Assembly: GCA_017302575.1 (NCBI GenBank) | Contig: JAFLDD010000001.1 | Span: 310,001 to 374,000, forward strand | Reading direction: 5' to 3' | Source: Alphaproteobacteria bacterium | GTDB taxonomy: Bacteria; Pseudomonadota; Alphaproteobacteria; Rickettsiales; UBA3002 | Length of the DNA: 64,000 nt | Shown here: positions 33,484-42,781 of the stretch, one piece after another | Layout of the letters: every line of letters starts with the position of its first letter | Position numbering within the stretch: position 1 is the first letter of the stretch | Made by a program: the position numbers and the translations under genes | The notes under the pieces: generated by a model | Told to the model about the DNA's origin: nothing | Database searches by the model: none | What the model saw: only the letters and a program-made list of their open reading frames with translations

Positions 33484-34501
33484 GGCTATACATCTGAACG
33501 GTGATGAGGCCGTTGATGATGCGCTCCTTGGCGGTAGCCACTTTATCAATCATTTCTTCGTTCATGAGGTGACGATTATACTCGTCGACCGCATAATCTA
33601 GCGCACCCTCTTTCAAGCCAAGATATTTGATGCCTGGGCTCCATTTGCCGTCCTTGGAGGTTTTGAGCGCATCATAGACGGCGATGTCTACGCGCTTGAT
33701 GAGTGATGTTAGAACGTTGCCTGGAAATAGCGCGTTCTGATTAATGTCTACACCGATGGCAAAATTGTCGGTCTCTTTAGCGGCTTCGAGTGCGCCGACG
33801 CCAGAACCACCAGCGGCAGCAAATATTACGTCGATGCCAGAGGCGTATTGGGTCAAGGCAATCTCACGCGCTTTGCCAGGGTCGCTCCATGCTTTGGTGG
33901 TGTTGCCGATCATTTCAATATCCACTTTGGCTTGTGGGTCGGCGTGGCGAACGCCTTGCGCAAAGCCAAGCGCGAAGTTGCGGATGATGGGAACGTCCAT
34001 GCCACCGATAAATCCGATATGTTTGGTTTTACTGGTGATAGCCGCGATGATGCCAACGAGAAACGCGCCTTCATGGTCTTTGAAGATCACCGACTGAACA
34101 TTGGGGAAAAGTGGTGGCACTAGCCCGTCAATCACGGTGAAATGTGTGTTGGGGTAACGCTCTGCCAAGCTCAGCACGGGCATGACGTTTTGAAAGCCAA
34201 CGGCGATGATCGGGTTGGCGCCGCTATCGGCAGCTGTTTTGATACGTGCGGTTACATCCTCGCCCGCGTGCATACGATATTGTGTGAAGGTAACGCCCAA
34301 CTCATCTTCGGCGCGCTCAGCGCCTGCGCGTGCCGCATCGACAAAGGCGCGGTCAGAGTCTTTGTCACCCAATACGTAAATGAGTGCTGGCTTGAAATTC
34401 TTTTCTTTACTCGCCGCAAAGCCGTCTTTCGCCCACGCTGGTGTTGTGGCCGTGATACAAAGAATCATGCAGGTGAGCAAACTTACTATTCTGTGCGTCA
34501 T
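33476..34501 (-). CDS. BMP-family substrate-binding protein
   Basis: A 341-residue periplasmic receptor with a signal peptide (about 1-24, ending in AWA). Family landmarks of the Med/TmpC/basic-membrane-protein group are present: PALIYVLGDKDSDRAFVDAARAGAE, HFTVIDG, HEGAFLVGIIAAITSKTKHIGFIGGMDVPIIRNFALGF and DVIFAAAGGSG. These receptors usually bind nucleosides for an ABC importer. No permease or ATPase gene is adjacent, so its transporter must be elsewhere. There is no lipobox Cys at the cleavage site, unlike many family members. It is divergent from the aminopeptidase gene. Confidence 0.9.
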   Translation of the reverse strand: MTHRIVSLLTCMILCITATTPAWAKDGFAASKEKNFKPALIYVLGDKDSDRAFVDAARAGAERAEDELGVTFTQYRMHAGEDVTARIKTAADSGANPIIAVGFQNVMPVLSLAERYPNTHFTVIDGLVPPLFPNVQSVIFKDHEGAFLVGIIAAITSKTKHIGFIGGMDVPIIRNFALGFAQGVRHADPQAKVDIEMIGNTTKAWSDPGKAREIALTQYASGIDVIFAAAGGSGVGALEAAKETDNFAIGVDINQNALFPGNVLTSLIKRVDIAVYDALKTSKDGKWSPGIKYLGLKEGALDYAVDEYNRHLMNEEMIDKVATAKERIINGLITVQMYSPK

Positions 34502-34566
34502 TCGATGCTTGCTTCTATGGTTTTAGCGATGCACCATAGCGACAGAACACAGATTCGCAAGAAATT

Positions 34567-36327
34567 ATGAATAAGCATGAACATGGAAAGCGGGTGGCGG
34601 CATTACAGGCGGTAATGCGCGCGCAGCAACTGGATATGTGGCTGCAGCCTGTCGCGGACGAGTTTCAGGGCGAATATGTCGCAGCTTATGCCCAACGATT
34701 GCCATGGCTGTGTGGTTTTTCAGGTTCGGCGGGCATGGGCGCATTTTGGGCGGAACCTTCCAAGAAACACACCTTATTTGTTGATGGGCGTTACACGCTT
34801 CAAGCCCTGCAGGAAGTGGATACGCAAGCCATTGATGTCATCAATAGTGGCGATACACCATTCAGCACGTGGCTGAAACCTCATGCCGCATCACCGCTGC
34901 GCGTTGGGTTTGACCCGTGGCTGCACACAGCGCGGCAGATTCGCGCATGGCAGAAAGCGGCACTTGCTGGGGTTACCTTTGTGCCTGCAAACGTTATCGA
35001 TACCGCTTGGACGGATAGGCCATTGCCGCCACAGGGTAAAGTGTGCGCGCATCCGTTGACATTGGCGGGGCAAAGCACAAATGAGAAATTAAATGCTATT
35101 GTGACAAGCATCAAAGAAGTGGGTGCGGATGGATTGTTAATCACGCAGCCAGACGCGGTCTGCTGGCTACTGAATATTCGCGGTTCGGATATTCCGTTTA
35201 ACCCGCTTTTGCTTTCGTATTTACTGGTGCGTTCCTCGGGTGAAATGGAGCTGTTTTCTTTCCAAACGTCCATTCAGTATGTTTCAATAAAAATTAATAA
35301 TATAAATAGTTTATTGGAATTATCCGAACGTCCATTTATGGGGATAAGTCGATTAATGGTTGATGCTGATGATGGGCCATATGGGCTAGTGCTAATGGCT
35401 GAAAAATTCGGTATCGAATTGATTGAAAAATCCGACCCAACCCAACTCGCTAAAGCGTGTAAGAACGAAGCAGAGTTGGATGGTATGCGGCTCGCCCACA
35501 TGCGCGATGGATTGGCGCTATCGAAATTCCTGCATTGGTTCGACCAGCAAAATGGATTGGACGAGCTTAAGGTTGTTGCTGAGTTAGAAAAATTCCGTGC
35601 GGCAGACAAAAGCTACCGCGAACCTAGTTTCGCGACGATTGCAGGATCTGGACCAAATGGCGCGATTGTGCATTACCGCGCAACGGAGGCATCTAACCGC
35701 ACCGCGCAAAGCGGCGAACTATTCTTGCTCGACTCAGGCGGGCAGTATGATGATGGCACTACTGATGTAACGCGTACCATGGCGGTCGGTGCGCCAAGCG
35801 ATGAGATGAAACGTCATTTCACCTTGGTGCTGAAGGGGCATATTGCGCTCGCGATGGCGGTTTTCCCTGAAGGTACGAGTGGTGGGCAATTGGATAGTCT
35901 CGCGCGGCAATATCTTTGGGCGGCAGGGCTGGATTACGACCATGGCACAGGTCATGGTGTTGGCGCGCATTTGTGTGTGCATGAAGGGCCGCAGCGTATC
36001 AGCAAGCGCGGTTCAGACGTCGCCTTGCGTGAGGGGATGATTATTTCTAACGAGCCTGGCTATTATAAAAACGGTGAATACGGCATTCGTATTGAGAATC
36101 TGATTGCGGTTGTGCAGGTTGGCCAAACAGCAATGGGTAAAAAGCTGCTGGGTTTTGAAACGCTCACTCTTGCGCCGATCGATAGGCGGTTGGTTGCTGT
36201 TGAATTACTGCGTGCAGATGAGCGTGTATGGCTAAATGCCTATCATGAGCGTGTCTATCAATCGCACCAAGCTGCGCTGACTGAGGCAGAGCGCACATGG
36301 CTGCGTGAAGCAACCGCGCCGATGTAG
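34567..36327 (+). CDS. Xaa-Pro aminopeptidase (M24B family)
   Basis: A 586-residue cytosolic metallopeptidase that removes N-terminal residues preceding proline. Two creatinase-like N-terminal domains (about 1-300) are followed by the pita-bread catalytic domain. Metal ligands are visible: the first Asp in LLDSGGQYDDGTTDVTRTM (both D), His in GTGHGVG, Glu in ISNEPGYY and Glu in GIRIENL. The length matches the long aminopeptidase P1 form rather than E. coli PepP. It is followed by two hairpins that probably terminate both it and the convergent antiporter gene. Confidence 0.94.
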   Translation: MNKHEHGKRVAALQAVMRAQQLDMWLQPVADEFQGEYVAAYAQRLPWLCGFSGSAGMGAFWAEPSKKHTLFVDGRYTLQALQEVDTQAIDVINSGDTPFSTWLKPHAASPLRVGFDPWLHTARQIRAWQKAALAGVTFVPANVIDTAWTDRPLPPQGKVCAHPLTLAGQSTNEKLNAIVTSIKEVGADGLLITQPDAVCWLLNIRGSDIPFNPLLLSYLLVRSSGEMELFSFQTSIQYVSIKINNINSLLELSERPFMGISRLMVDADDGPYGLVLMAEKFGIELIEKSDPTQLAKACKNEAELDGMRLAHMRDGLALSKFLHWFDQQNGLDELKVVAELEKFRAADKSYREPSFATIAGSGPNGAIVHYRATEASNRTAQSGELFLLDSGGQYDDGTTDVTRTMAVGAPSDEMKRHFTLVLKGHIALAMAVFPEGTSGGQLDSLARQYLWAAGLDYDHGTGHGVGAHLCVHEGPQRISKRGSDVALREGMIISNEPGYYKNGEYGIRIENLIAVVQVGQTAMGKKLLGFETLTLAPIDRRLVAVELLRADERVWLNAYHERVYQSHQAALTEAERTWLREATAPM

Positions 36328-36335
36328 TTTTGGTG

Positions 36336-36358
36336 CGAGGGAACCCTTTGTTCCCTCG
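36336..36358. terminator. Hairpin after the aminopeptidase gene
   Basis: A perfect 9-bp stem (CGAGGGAAC with GTTCCCTCG) with a 5-base loop starts eight bases after the aminopeptidase stop. It has no T-run, so it may act as an mRNA-stabilising stem or a factor-assisted terminator. Confidence 0.5.
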
Positions 36359-36376
36359 TGACTCCCTCCGCCGCAA

Positions 36377-36428
36377 GGTCGATGCGCGAAAAATTGGTAC
36401 ATTGAGTACCAATTTTTCTAGATCGACC
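36377..36428. terminator. Bidirectional terminator within a nested inverted repeat
   Basis: A perfect 12-bp inverted repeat (AAAAATTGGTAC at 36389-36400 and GTACCAATTTTT at 36406-36417) has a 5-base loop and T-runs in both directions, as expected between convergent genes. An outer pair GGTCGAT (36377-36383) / ATCGACC (36422-36428) encloses it. Confidence 0.8.
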
Positions 36429-36451
36429 GCGCAGCTTCGGCGCTACGCATT

Positions 36452-38053
36452 TTAAGCCGTGTGGTGAAAACGACTCGCCAATAAATCCATCTCGCGGAGG
36501 ATGTCGTGCATCACATCGTCGCTGATGAAGAATTGACGGCGTAAGTTTACGACAATATCACGTTCTTGTTTCAGCACTTCCTGCCAAATACGATTTTCTG
36601 CCTGAATTACGGGGTGATTGGTCATCTCACCGCGTTCGGTTGGTTCCAGTGGCGTGTTGGGGCCGTCGCCCAGCGATTCCAAGCGCTCGTGGTAATGTGC
36701 GCGAATACGGTCGAGCGCAGGTTTATGCACGGTCGAGTCCTTTTCCAGCTCAGCTAACACCGATAATGCCTGCTTGGTGGCATGTGAGCGTGCGAGCCAT
36801 TCTTCGTACATCAAGCCTGGATCGAAGCGTAAATTAAGTCTTTTGAGAAGCCAAGGAAGGCTGATGCCCTGAACAACCAGCGTGAAAATAATCACCGATA
36901 CGGCGAGGAAGATGATGATGTCTCGATATGGGAAAGGTTCACCATTGGGTAGATGATACGGAAGCGCCAGCGCAGTCGCCAGTGTGACGACACCACGTAG
37001 ACCTGTCCAACTAATAATAAAGAGATTCTGCCATGCAGGTAATGGCCCGCGCCTATTGAGGCGCGGAAAAATTCGGCGGGCACCAAAGGTCATGCCATAT
37101 ACGTAGATGAAGCGAATCAAAATCGTGACCATGCAAATAGTGAAGGACATGATCAACAACATATGTAGTGGATATTCGTCTAATCGCGTCATCAAATCAG
37201 GTAGTTGAATGCCGATAAGTAAAAAGACGAGCGCGTTCATGAAAAACACGACCATTTTCCAGACGGCTTCTGCGGGAATACGAAATTTAGAATGGAAGAT
37301 GCTCGGTGCGTGCCAGCCTACCACTAGCCCTGCGACAACCACGGCGAGAACTCCCGATAGGTGCAGTGATTCGGCAATCAGATATGCGCCATAAGGTGGT
37401 ACGAATGTGGTGAGGATGCCAACCGATTGATCGCGCAAATAGGGGAAAAGTTTTACGAAGCCATACCCCAACACAAAACCAATAGCGCTGTCACCCAGAA
37501 TGCTCAGTACGAATTGGATGGAGGCGTCATACCACGAGAAGCTGGCAGTCATTACGGCAACGAGCGCAAATTTGTATAGAATCAGGCCACTCGCATCGTT
37601 CACGAGGCTTTCGCCTTCGAGAATTGTCATGACGCGTCTAGGGATATGCACGTTCTTGAGTGCGGCGGTTGCGGCGGCCGCGTCGGGCGGAGAAACGATA
37701 GCGCCTAACAACATGCCCATAGCCCATGTTGTTCCTGGGATTAGCCACATCATCATACCACCAACAGCGACTGCTGTGACTAAAACAAGGCCGACGGCCA
37801 TTAATATAATAGCGCGCAAGTTGCGCCTAAAATCACGAATGGACGTGAAAAATGCTGCCTCCATCAGGATGGGCGGTAGAAAGATTATGAGCATGTATTC
37901 GGGCTCAATCTTAATGTCGATGCCTGGTACCATGGCTAGTCCCAAGCCGCCGAACAAGAAGGCCGCAGGCGGCGCTAGTTGGCTGCGCTGTGCTACCAAC
38001 GCGCAAATACATAGCGCGACTAGAATGCTCAGTAGTGCGAGTGGTTCACTCAT
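36452..38053 (-). CDS. CPA1-family Na+/H+ antiporter
   Basis: A 533-residue inner-membrane cation/proton antiporter of the COG0025 (NhaP/YjcE) type, unrelated to NhaA. About twelve membrane helices cover residues 1-415. The ion-site motifs are GAIVSPPDAAAATAAL and SLVNDASGLILYKFAL, and RGVVTLATALALP lies later in the bundle. The C-terminal 120 residues are cytoplasmic and helical (YEEWLARSHATKQALSVLAELEKDSTVHK). The start overlaps the stop of the upstream helicase gene by four bases (ATGA), so translation is coupled. Confidence 0.93.
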   Translation of the reverse strand: MSEPLALLSILVALCICALVAQRSQLAPPAAFLFGGLGLAMVPGIDIKIEPEYMLIIFLPPILMEAAFFTSIRDFRRNLRAIILMAVGLVLVTAVAVGGMMMWLIPGTTWAMGMLLGAIVSPPDAAAATAALKNVHIPRRVMTILEGESLVNDASGLILYKFALVAVMTASFSWYDASIQFVLSILGDSAIGFVLGYGFVKLFPYLRDQSVGILTTFVPPYGAYLIAESLHLSGVLAVVVAGLVVGWHAPSIFHSKFRIPAEAVWKMVVFFMNALVFLLIGIQLPDLMTRLDEYPLHMLLIMSFTICMVTILIRFIYVYGMTFGARRIFPRLNRRGPLPAWQNLFIISWTGLRGVVTLATALALPYHLPNGEPFPYRDIIIFLAVSVIIFTLVVQGISLPWLLKRLNLRFDPGLMYEEWLARSHATKQALSVLAELEKDSTVHKPALDRIRAHYHERLESLGDGPNTPLEPTERGEMTNHPVIQAENRIWQEVLKQERDIVVNLRRQFFISDDVMHDILREMDLLASRFHHTA

Positions 38054-40254
38054 GCGACCTCAACATAATCAGCCAGCATTTTTTTAACACCTGCATGCTT
38101 GAAGGCAATTTGTAAATGGTCGCCCTCGACATTCAAGATGATGCCATAGCCGAATTGCTCGTGCTTCACACGTGCACCTTTGCGTAGTGCAGGCAGGGCT
38201 TCGGGTTTGGTTTCCACGCGTGTTGCCAGAATTTCTTCCATACCGCGTTGGAACAGGGCAGGGCCTGCTGCGCGCTTGGTGTAAGGGCCACCATCCATCG
38301 CCTCGATACAATCGGGTGGTAATTCCTCAATGAACCGTGAGGGGACAGATGATTGCCATTGATTGTAGATGCGGCGATTGGCGGCGTGGCTGATGGTTGC
38401 GAATTTTTTAGCACGTGTAATGCCCACGTAAGCAAGGCGGCGTTCTTCTTCTAAGCCCTTCGTGCCCAACTCATCAAGCGTGCGTTGACTGGGGAATAAA
38501 CCTTCCTCCCAACCTGTGAGGAATACGCAGTCAAATTCCAAACCTTTAGCGGCGTGCAGGCTCATGATGCTCACCATATCGTCGGCGGCTTGTTGGTTGC
38601 CGTCGGTCACCAGACCCACATGTTCCAAAAATTCTTCAAGGTTTTTGAAGTCTGCCAAGGCGCGCACTAATTCGCGTAAGTTTTCGATACGGCCTGATGC
38701 CTCGGGCGATTTGTCGGCTTGCCACATGGCGCGATAGCCAGATTCTTCCAATACAGCGTCGGCCAATTCGTTGAGTGGCTTTTCGGTGGCGAGCTTACGC
38801 CACGCTGCAAATTGCGAGAGCAGGTTTTGTAACGTGCCTGCGGTTTTGCCTTTGAGTTCGCCGTGGCTGATGAGGAATTCCAACGCCGCATAAATGCTGG
38901 AATTGCGCTCACGCGCGCTGATATGAAGCTGTTCCAGAGTGGCTTTGCCAATACCGCGCTTGGGTGTATTCACGATACGTTCAAACGCTAAATCGTCATG
39001 CGGTTGGTGAATGATGCGCAGGTATGCCACCGCATCGCGAATCTCCATACGTTCATAGAACCTCAGGCCACCAATCACGCGGTAGGGCACTGCCAAGGTC
39101 ATGAAGCGTTCCTCGAATGCGCGGGTCTGGTAACCAGCGCGCACCAGCACTGCCATTTGCGACAATGGAATTTTATCGCGCTGGAAGGACTCGATTTCTT
39201 CACCGACGAATCGCGCTTCCTCGGCGTCGTCCCATACGGATTTGATGCGTACGGGTGAGCCGCCTGAGGCTTCCGTCCACAGTGTTTTGCCTAGGCGTGA
39301 CTCATTATTAGCGATGAGTGCAGAAGCTGCTTTGAGAATCGGCGCGGTGGAGCGGTAATTGCGTTCGAGTTTGATGACTTGAGCGGTGGGGTAGTCTTTT
39401 TCGAACTTCAGAATATTGCCGACCTCTGCGCCGCGCCAACCGTAAATCGATTGGTCGTCGTCGCCCACACAGCAGAGGTTTTGGTGGCCGAGCGCGAGTA
39501 GCCGCAGCCATAAATACTGCGCGGTGTTGGCGTCTTGATACTCATCCACCAGAATATATTTGAAGCGATTGGCGTATTCCTGCAGCACATTAGGGTGCTC
39601 GGAGAAAATGGTGAGGTTGTGTAAAAGTAAATCGCCGAAGTCGCAGCAATTAAGGGCTTTCAGGCGGTTTTGATATATCGGGTAAATCTTCGCGCCTACA
39701 CCTTCGAGCGTGTAGTTATTCGATTCCGCATTGATTTTATCGTACGCCAGTCCGCGATCTTTCCAGCTTTGGATGACGGTTAGCACTGCGCGCGGCGGAA
39801 ACTTTTGATGGTCGATATTATTAAGAATCAAAAGTTGTTTGATGAGACGTTGCTGATCGTCATCATCCAGAATCGTGAATTGAGGCGTGAGGCCTACCAA
39901 CTCGGCGTGGCGGCGCAGAATCTTCGCGCCAATCGAGTGAAACGTGCCAAGCCAAACGCTGGCGGCGGCTTGAGGTTCGAAGCCATTACCGACGAGTAGG
40001 TGGGTGACACGCTCGCGCATTTCATTAGCGGCTTTGTTGGTGAAGGTGACAGAGAGTATCTGGCCAGAGAAGGCGCGTTTCGTAACCAACAAATGCGCAA
40101 TGCGTGTGGTCAGCACACGTGTCTTACCCGTGCCCGCACCTGCGAGCACCAGCAATGGCCCTTCGGTCGTGGTCGCCGCTTGGAGCTGTTCGGGGTTCAA
40201 ACCCGAAAGATGCGGAAAATGTTCGGAAGTGGATTGCATGGCTGCGCTTTGCAT
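38050..40254 (-). CDS. uvrD: UvrD/PcrA-type DNA helicase
   Basis: Superfamily 1A 3'-5' helicase used in excision repair and mismatch repair. Motifs in order are Q-motif LNPEQLQAA, Walker A GAGTGKT, Walker B VDEYQDAN, GDDDQSIYGWRGA, ERNYRST, MSLHAAKGLEFDCVFLTGWEEGLFP and YVGITRAKK. A C-terminal Tudor-like domain carries GARVKHEQFGYGIILNVEGD. The open frame extends to ATG 40326, but that overlaps the divergent acetyltransferase start; I take the ATG at 40254 (MQSAAMQSTSEHF), giving 734 residues. Another ATG lies at 40239. Confidence 0.93.
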   Translation of the reverse strand: MQSAAMQSTSEHFPHLSGLNPEQLQAATTTEGPLLVLAGAGTGKTRVLTTRIAHLLVTKRAFSGQILSVTFTNKAANEMRERVTHLLVGNGFEPQAAASVWLGTFHSIGAKILRRHAELVGLTPQFTILDDDDQQRLIKQLLILNNIDHQKFPPRAVLTVIQSWKDRGLAYDKINAESNNYTLEGVGAKIYPIYQNRLKALNCCDFGDLLLHNLTIFSEHPNVLQEYANRFKYILVDEYQDANTAQYLWLRLLALGHQNLCCVGDDDQSIYGWRGAEVGNILKFEKDYPTAQVIKLERNYRSTAPILKAASALIANNESRLGKTLWTEASGGSPVRIKSVWDDAEEARFVGEEIESFQRDKIPLSQMAVLVRAGYQTRAFEERFMTLAVPYRVIGGLRFYERMEIRDAVAYLRIIHQPHDDLAFERIVNTPKRGIGKATLEQLHISARERNSSIYAALEFLISHGELKGKTAGTLQNLLSQFAAWRKLATEKPLNELADAVLEESGYRAMWQADKSPEASGRIENLRELVRALADFKNLEEFLEHVGLVTDGNQQAADDMVSIMSLHAAKGLEFDCVFLTGWEEGLFPSQRTLDELGTKGLEEERRLAYVGITRAKKFATISHAANRRIYNQWQSSVPSRFIEELPPDCIEAMDGGPYTKRAAGPALFQRGMEEILATRVETKPEALPALRKGARVKHEQFGYGIILNVEGDHLQIAFKHAGVKKMLADYVEVA

Positions 40255-40324
40255 AGGTGAGATAACGTGGTAAAGCTGCGGGTGGAAACCTACAAGGTCG
40301 AGGCTGCATTTGTCCACATTACTC

Positions 40325-40792
40325 ATGGTTCGTCCCTATCACCCGAATGATATTCCGCGTATGGCGGAACTCATTACGGAACTCAACGAGCGTGAAGGCT
40401 ACGCACAAAAAATGGATGCGGATGCCTTGCGCAAAGTGTTCGCGGAAGATGCGCCTGTGCGTGTCTATGCATTTGTGGCGGAATCTGCAGGGCAGGTGTG
40501 TGGTCTTATCATGTTCTATGATGGCTATGACACGCTCACTAACACCTATGGCTGCCATTTAATGGATATGGTGGTTGCTGGTTCACATCGCAGACAGGGG
40601 ATGGGTGAGACGTTACTGAAGATGCTGATGGCGCAGGTCAGTGAGCTGAATTATCATTGGATATCGCTCACCGTGATGCGTAAAAATGTGGAAGCGCAAG
40701 GCTTCTATAAGAGCTTGGGCTTTGAAGAAATCGCGGTGGATTTTTATGCGATTGGTCGGGAAGCAATGCGCAAGTTGCTCGAGGCTTCTTAA
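40325..40792 (+). CDS. GNAT-family N-acetyltransferase
   Basis: A 155-residue acetyl-CoA-dependent acetyltransferase. The fold is visible: MVRPYHPNDIPRMAELITELNEREG forms the opening strand and helices, MDMVVAGSHRRQGMGETLLKML is motif A with the R-x-x-G-x-G pyrophosphate loop, and NVEAQGFYKSLGFEE is motif B. The closest named types are the diamine or ribosomal-protein acetyltransferases, but the substrate cannot be assigned. The ATG at 40325 is preferred to the TTG at 40310. It is divergent from uvrD. Confidence 0.88.
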   Translation: MVRPYHPNDIPRMAELITELNEREGYAQKMDADALRKVFAEDAPVRVYAFVAESAGQVCGLIMFYDGYDTLTNTYGCHLMDMVVAGSHRRQGMGETLLKMLMAQVSELNYHWISLTVMRKNVEAQGFYKSLGFEEIAVDFYAIGREAMRKLLEAS

Positions 40793-40882
40793 TCATCCAC
40801 AGGCTAAAACAAACAGTTGCGCAGTGCTATGCGACGACTAAAAACAATCTGTAGCTAATAATAAAAAACCCAAGGGGCTTTG

Positions 40883-42223
40883 ATGAAGCGTTGGCTGTGC
40901 CTGCTGTTGATAGCGTTTTTTGCGACATCAACCACGATGGCTCCTTATGCGTCTGCGGCGCGCCCACAGGCACGTTCAGCGCCGCGCACGGGTACGAGCG
41001 ACCCCCGCTATGCAGCCTATATTGTTGATTCGGTAACGGGTGAAGTATTGCACCAACAGAACGCAGATGCGCGGCGTTACCCCGCGTCACTCACCAAGAT
41101 GATGACTCTGTATCTGCTATTCGACGCGCTTGAAAAAGGCAAAGTCACCATGAATACGCGCATGAAAGTTTCAGCGCAGGCGGCGATTCAGCCACAAACC
41201 AATATCAGCCTCAGCACGCGTGATGCCGTGCCAGTTGAAACGGCGATTCGTGCGCTGGTAATTCGTTCGGCGAATGATGTGGCGGTAGTGGTGGCAGAAC
41301 ATTTGGGTGGTTCGGTAGACAAATTCGCACAGATGGCAACGGCGAAGGCGCGGGCACTGGGTATGAATAATACCATATTCAAAAACCCACATGGCCTGCC
41401 GAATGCACAGCAAGTGACGACAGCACGCGACATGGCAAAACTCGGTATTGCATTGAAGCGTGATTTTCCGAAATACTATACGTATTTCGACGATAAGCAG
41501 TTTAGCTGGAAAGGCGCGACGTATTATACGCACAACCGAGTGATTGGCCGCTTCACTGGTGCAGATGGTATTAAAACAGGTTTCATTAATGCGGCGGGCT
41601 TTAACCTTGTAACATCTGTTGAGCGTGGCGGGCGAAGACTGGTTGGCGTGGTGCTTGGTGGCAGCACAGGTCGCTGGCGCGATGACCGTATGATTGCGCT
41701 GCTGGGGCAAAGCTACCGTGTGTTGGCACAGCGTGGTGGTGTATCGCGCGGCGTGTTGAATGCTAGCAACTTACCAAATGATTTACGCCCACCTGCAATT
41801 GCGCCAGCTAATCAACGCGTGACGGCGACACAGTACGCTGCCGTTCCAAAAGACAGAGGGATTGTGCGCGCGGAACAGCAAAATGTGCAGGTACAAGTTG
41901 CAAGCTCGGTGCGTCCACAAACATTGCAAGCGCAGTTACGTGAACGGCAACCTGTGGCGAATTTGGGTGCAGAGTGGGGGATTCAAGTCGGTGCGTTTTC
42001 GGACCGCGCGCAGGCAGAACGCGCTGCTGCCAATGCGATGGTGCTCGCCCAACAAAGTTTACAAGGCTCACGTATCATGGTGGTGGGTGCGGGCTCGCCT
42101 GCACAGGTCGTCATTCATCGTGCGCGGCTTGAGAATATTTCCGAAGATCAGGCTAAGCGTGCCTGTCAGGTTCTTATCTCAAATAACTCGCCATGCTTTA
42201 TTTACCGTGCAGGGGCACTTTAG
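40883..42223 (+). CDS. D-alanyl-D-alanine carboxypeptidase with SPOR domain
   Basis: A periplasmic penicillin-binding protein of the PBP5/DacA type that trims pentapeptides of peptidoglycan. A signal peptide (about 1-28) leads to the serine-peptidase S11 domain, with SLTKM (SxxK), SAND (SxN) and KTGF (KTG) motifs and DPRYAAYIVDSVTGEVLHQQNAD before them. A Gln/Pro-rich linker follows. The last 80 residues form a SPOR domain (WGIQVGAFSDRAQAERAAANA), which binds denuded septal glycan and would target the enzyme to the division site. PBP5 of E. coli uses a membrane anchor instead. The ATG at 40883 follows AAGGGGC. Confidence 0.93.
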   Translation: MKRWLCLLLIAFFATSTTMAPYASAARPQARSAPRTGTSDPRYAAYIVDSVTGEVLHQQNADARRYPASLTKMMTLYLLFDALEKGKVTMNTRMKVSAQAAIQPQTNISLSTRDAVPVETAIRALVIRSANDVAVVVAEHLGGSVDKFAQMATAKARALGMNNTIFKNPHGLPNAQQVTTARDMAKLGIALKRDFPKYYTYFDDKQFSWKGATYYTHNRVIGRFTGADGIKTGFINAAGFNLVTSVERGGRRLVGVVLGGSTGRWRDDRMIALLGQSYRVLAQRGGVSRGVLNASNLPNDLRPPAIAPANQRVTATQYAAVPKDRGIVRAEQQNVQVQVASSVRPQTLQAQLRERQPVANLGAEWGIQVGAFSDRAQAERAAANAMVLAQQSLQGSRIMVVGAGSPAQVVIHRARLENISEDQAKRACQVLISNNSPCFIYRAGAL

Positions 42224-42292
42224 GCCTTATCATTTCAGTTTTGCAGGGCTGAGAATAGATATTATCTATATAAATCAATGACTTATAAATTC

Positions 42293-42310
42293 ATGACAAT
42301 TGCGTGACAA
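42293..42310 (-). promoter_or_regulatory. Pho-box-like pair, reverse orientation
   Basis: On the minus strand TTGTCAC (42310-42304) and TTGTCAT (42299-42293) are 11 bases apart, the best match to the PhoB half-site in the window. It lies 43 bases upstream of the gene at 42353 but points away from it, toward dacA. PhoB sites normally point at their promoter, so function here is uncertain; a TATAAA at 42341-42346 lies close to the start. Confidence 0.4.
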
Positions 42311-42352
42311 TTCTTAACTATTTATTAGGGAATGTAGTGGTATAAAGGGAGT

Positions 42353-42772
42353 ATGTTAGTAGGCCTCATAACAAGTCTGGTTGCTGTTACTGCTAGAGAA
42401 GCTGGCAATGCAATTGAGGATTTTACCCAAAGAAGCGGCATACTTTTTGTACAAGCGCTGGGAGCTACTGTAGGTGGTTTGACCCACTACGCAAGTGAAG
42501 GCGTTAGTTATGCTGGCAATGCTTTGCCAAGCGCTGGTGATGTTCTGGGACGTGTAAATGATGGTTTGGAATGGGCTGTTAGTAATACGGATTCAAACCC
42601 GTTTGCTGCTGCTCTAGCTAATAGCGGTGTGAGTGATGTTTCGCAATTTGCATGCGCGGCGCAATCTCAGAATGCAACGCATACAGTTGGCTTGGATCAT
42701 GAGCCAGATGGCTACACCGTTGCTCGTGCAAGTGGCATGGAGCAAATTGACGGTTGGTTCCGCGCTGCCTAA
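42353..42772 (+). CDS. Small hypothetical protein with hydrophobic N-terminus
   Basis: A 139-residue protein that I do not recognise. A hydrophobic N-terminal stretch (MLVGLITSLVAVTA) and a Gly/Ala-rich helix (GILFVQALGATVGGLTHYASEG) suggest membrane association. The remainder is neutral to acidic, with one Cys. AAGGGAG just before the ATG is a good ribosome binding site. It is flanked upstream by a reverse-oriented Pho-box-like pair and ends nine bases from the convergent flgH. The style (short, Ala/Asn-rich, lineage-specific) resembles the other small hypotheticals of the window. Confidence 0.68.
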   Translation: MLVGLITSLVAVTAREAGNAIEDFTQRSGILFVQALGATVGGLTHYASEGVSYAGNALPSAGDVLGRVNDGLEWAVSNTDSNPFAAALANSGVSDVSQFACAAQSQNATHTVGLDHEPDGYTVARASGMEQIDGWFRAA

Positions 42773-42781
42773 CTTAATTCC

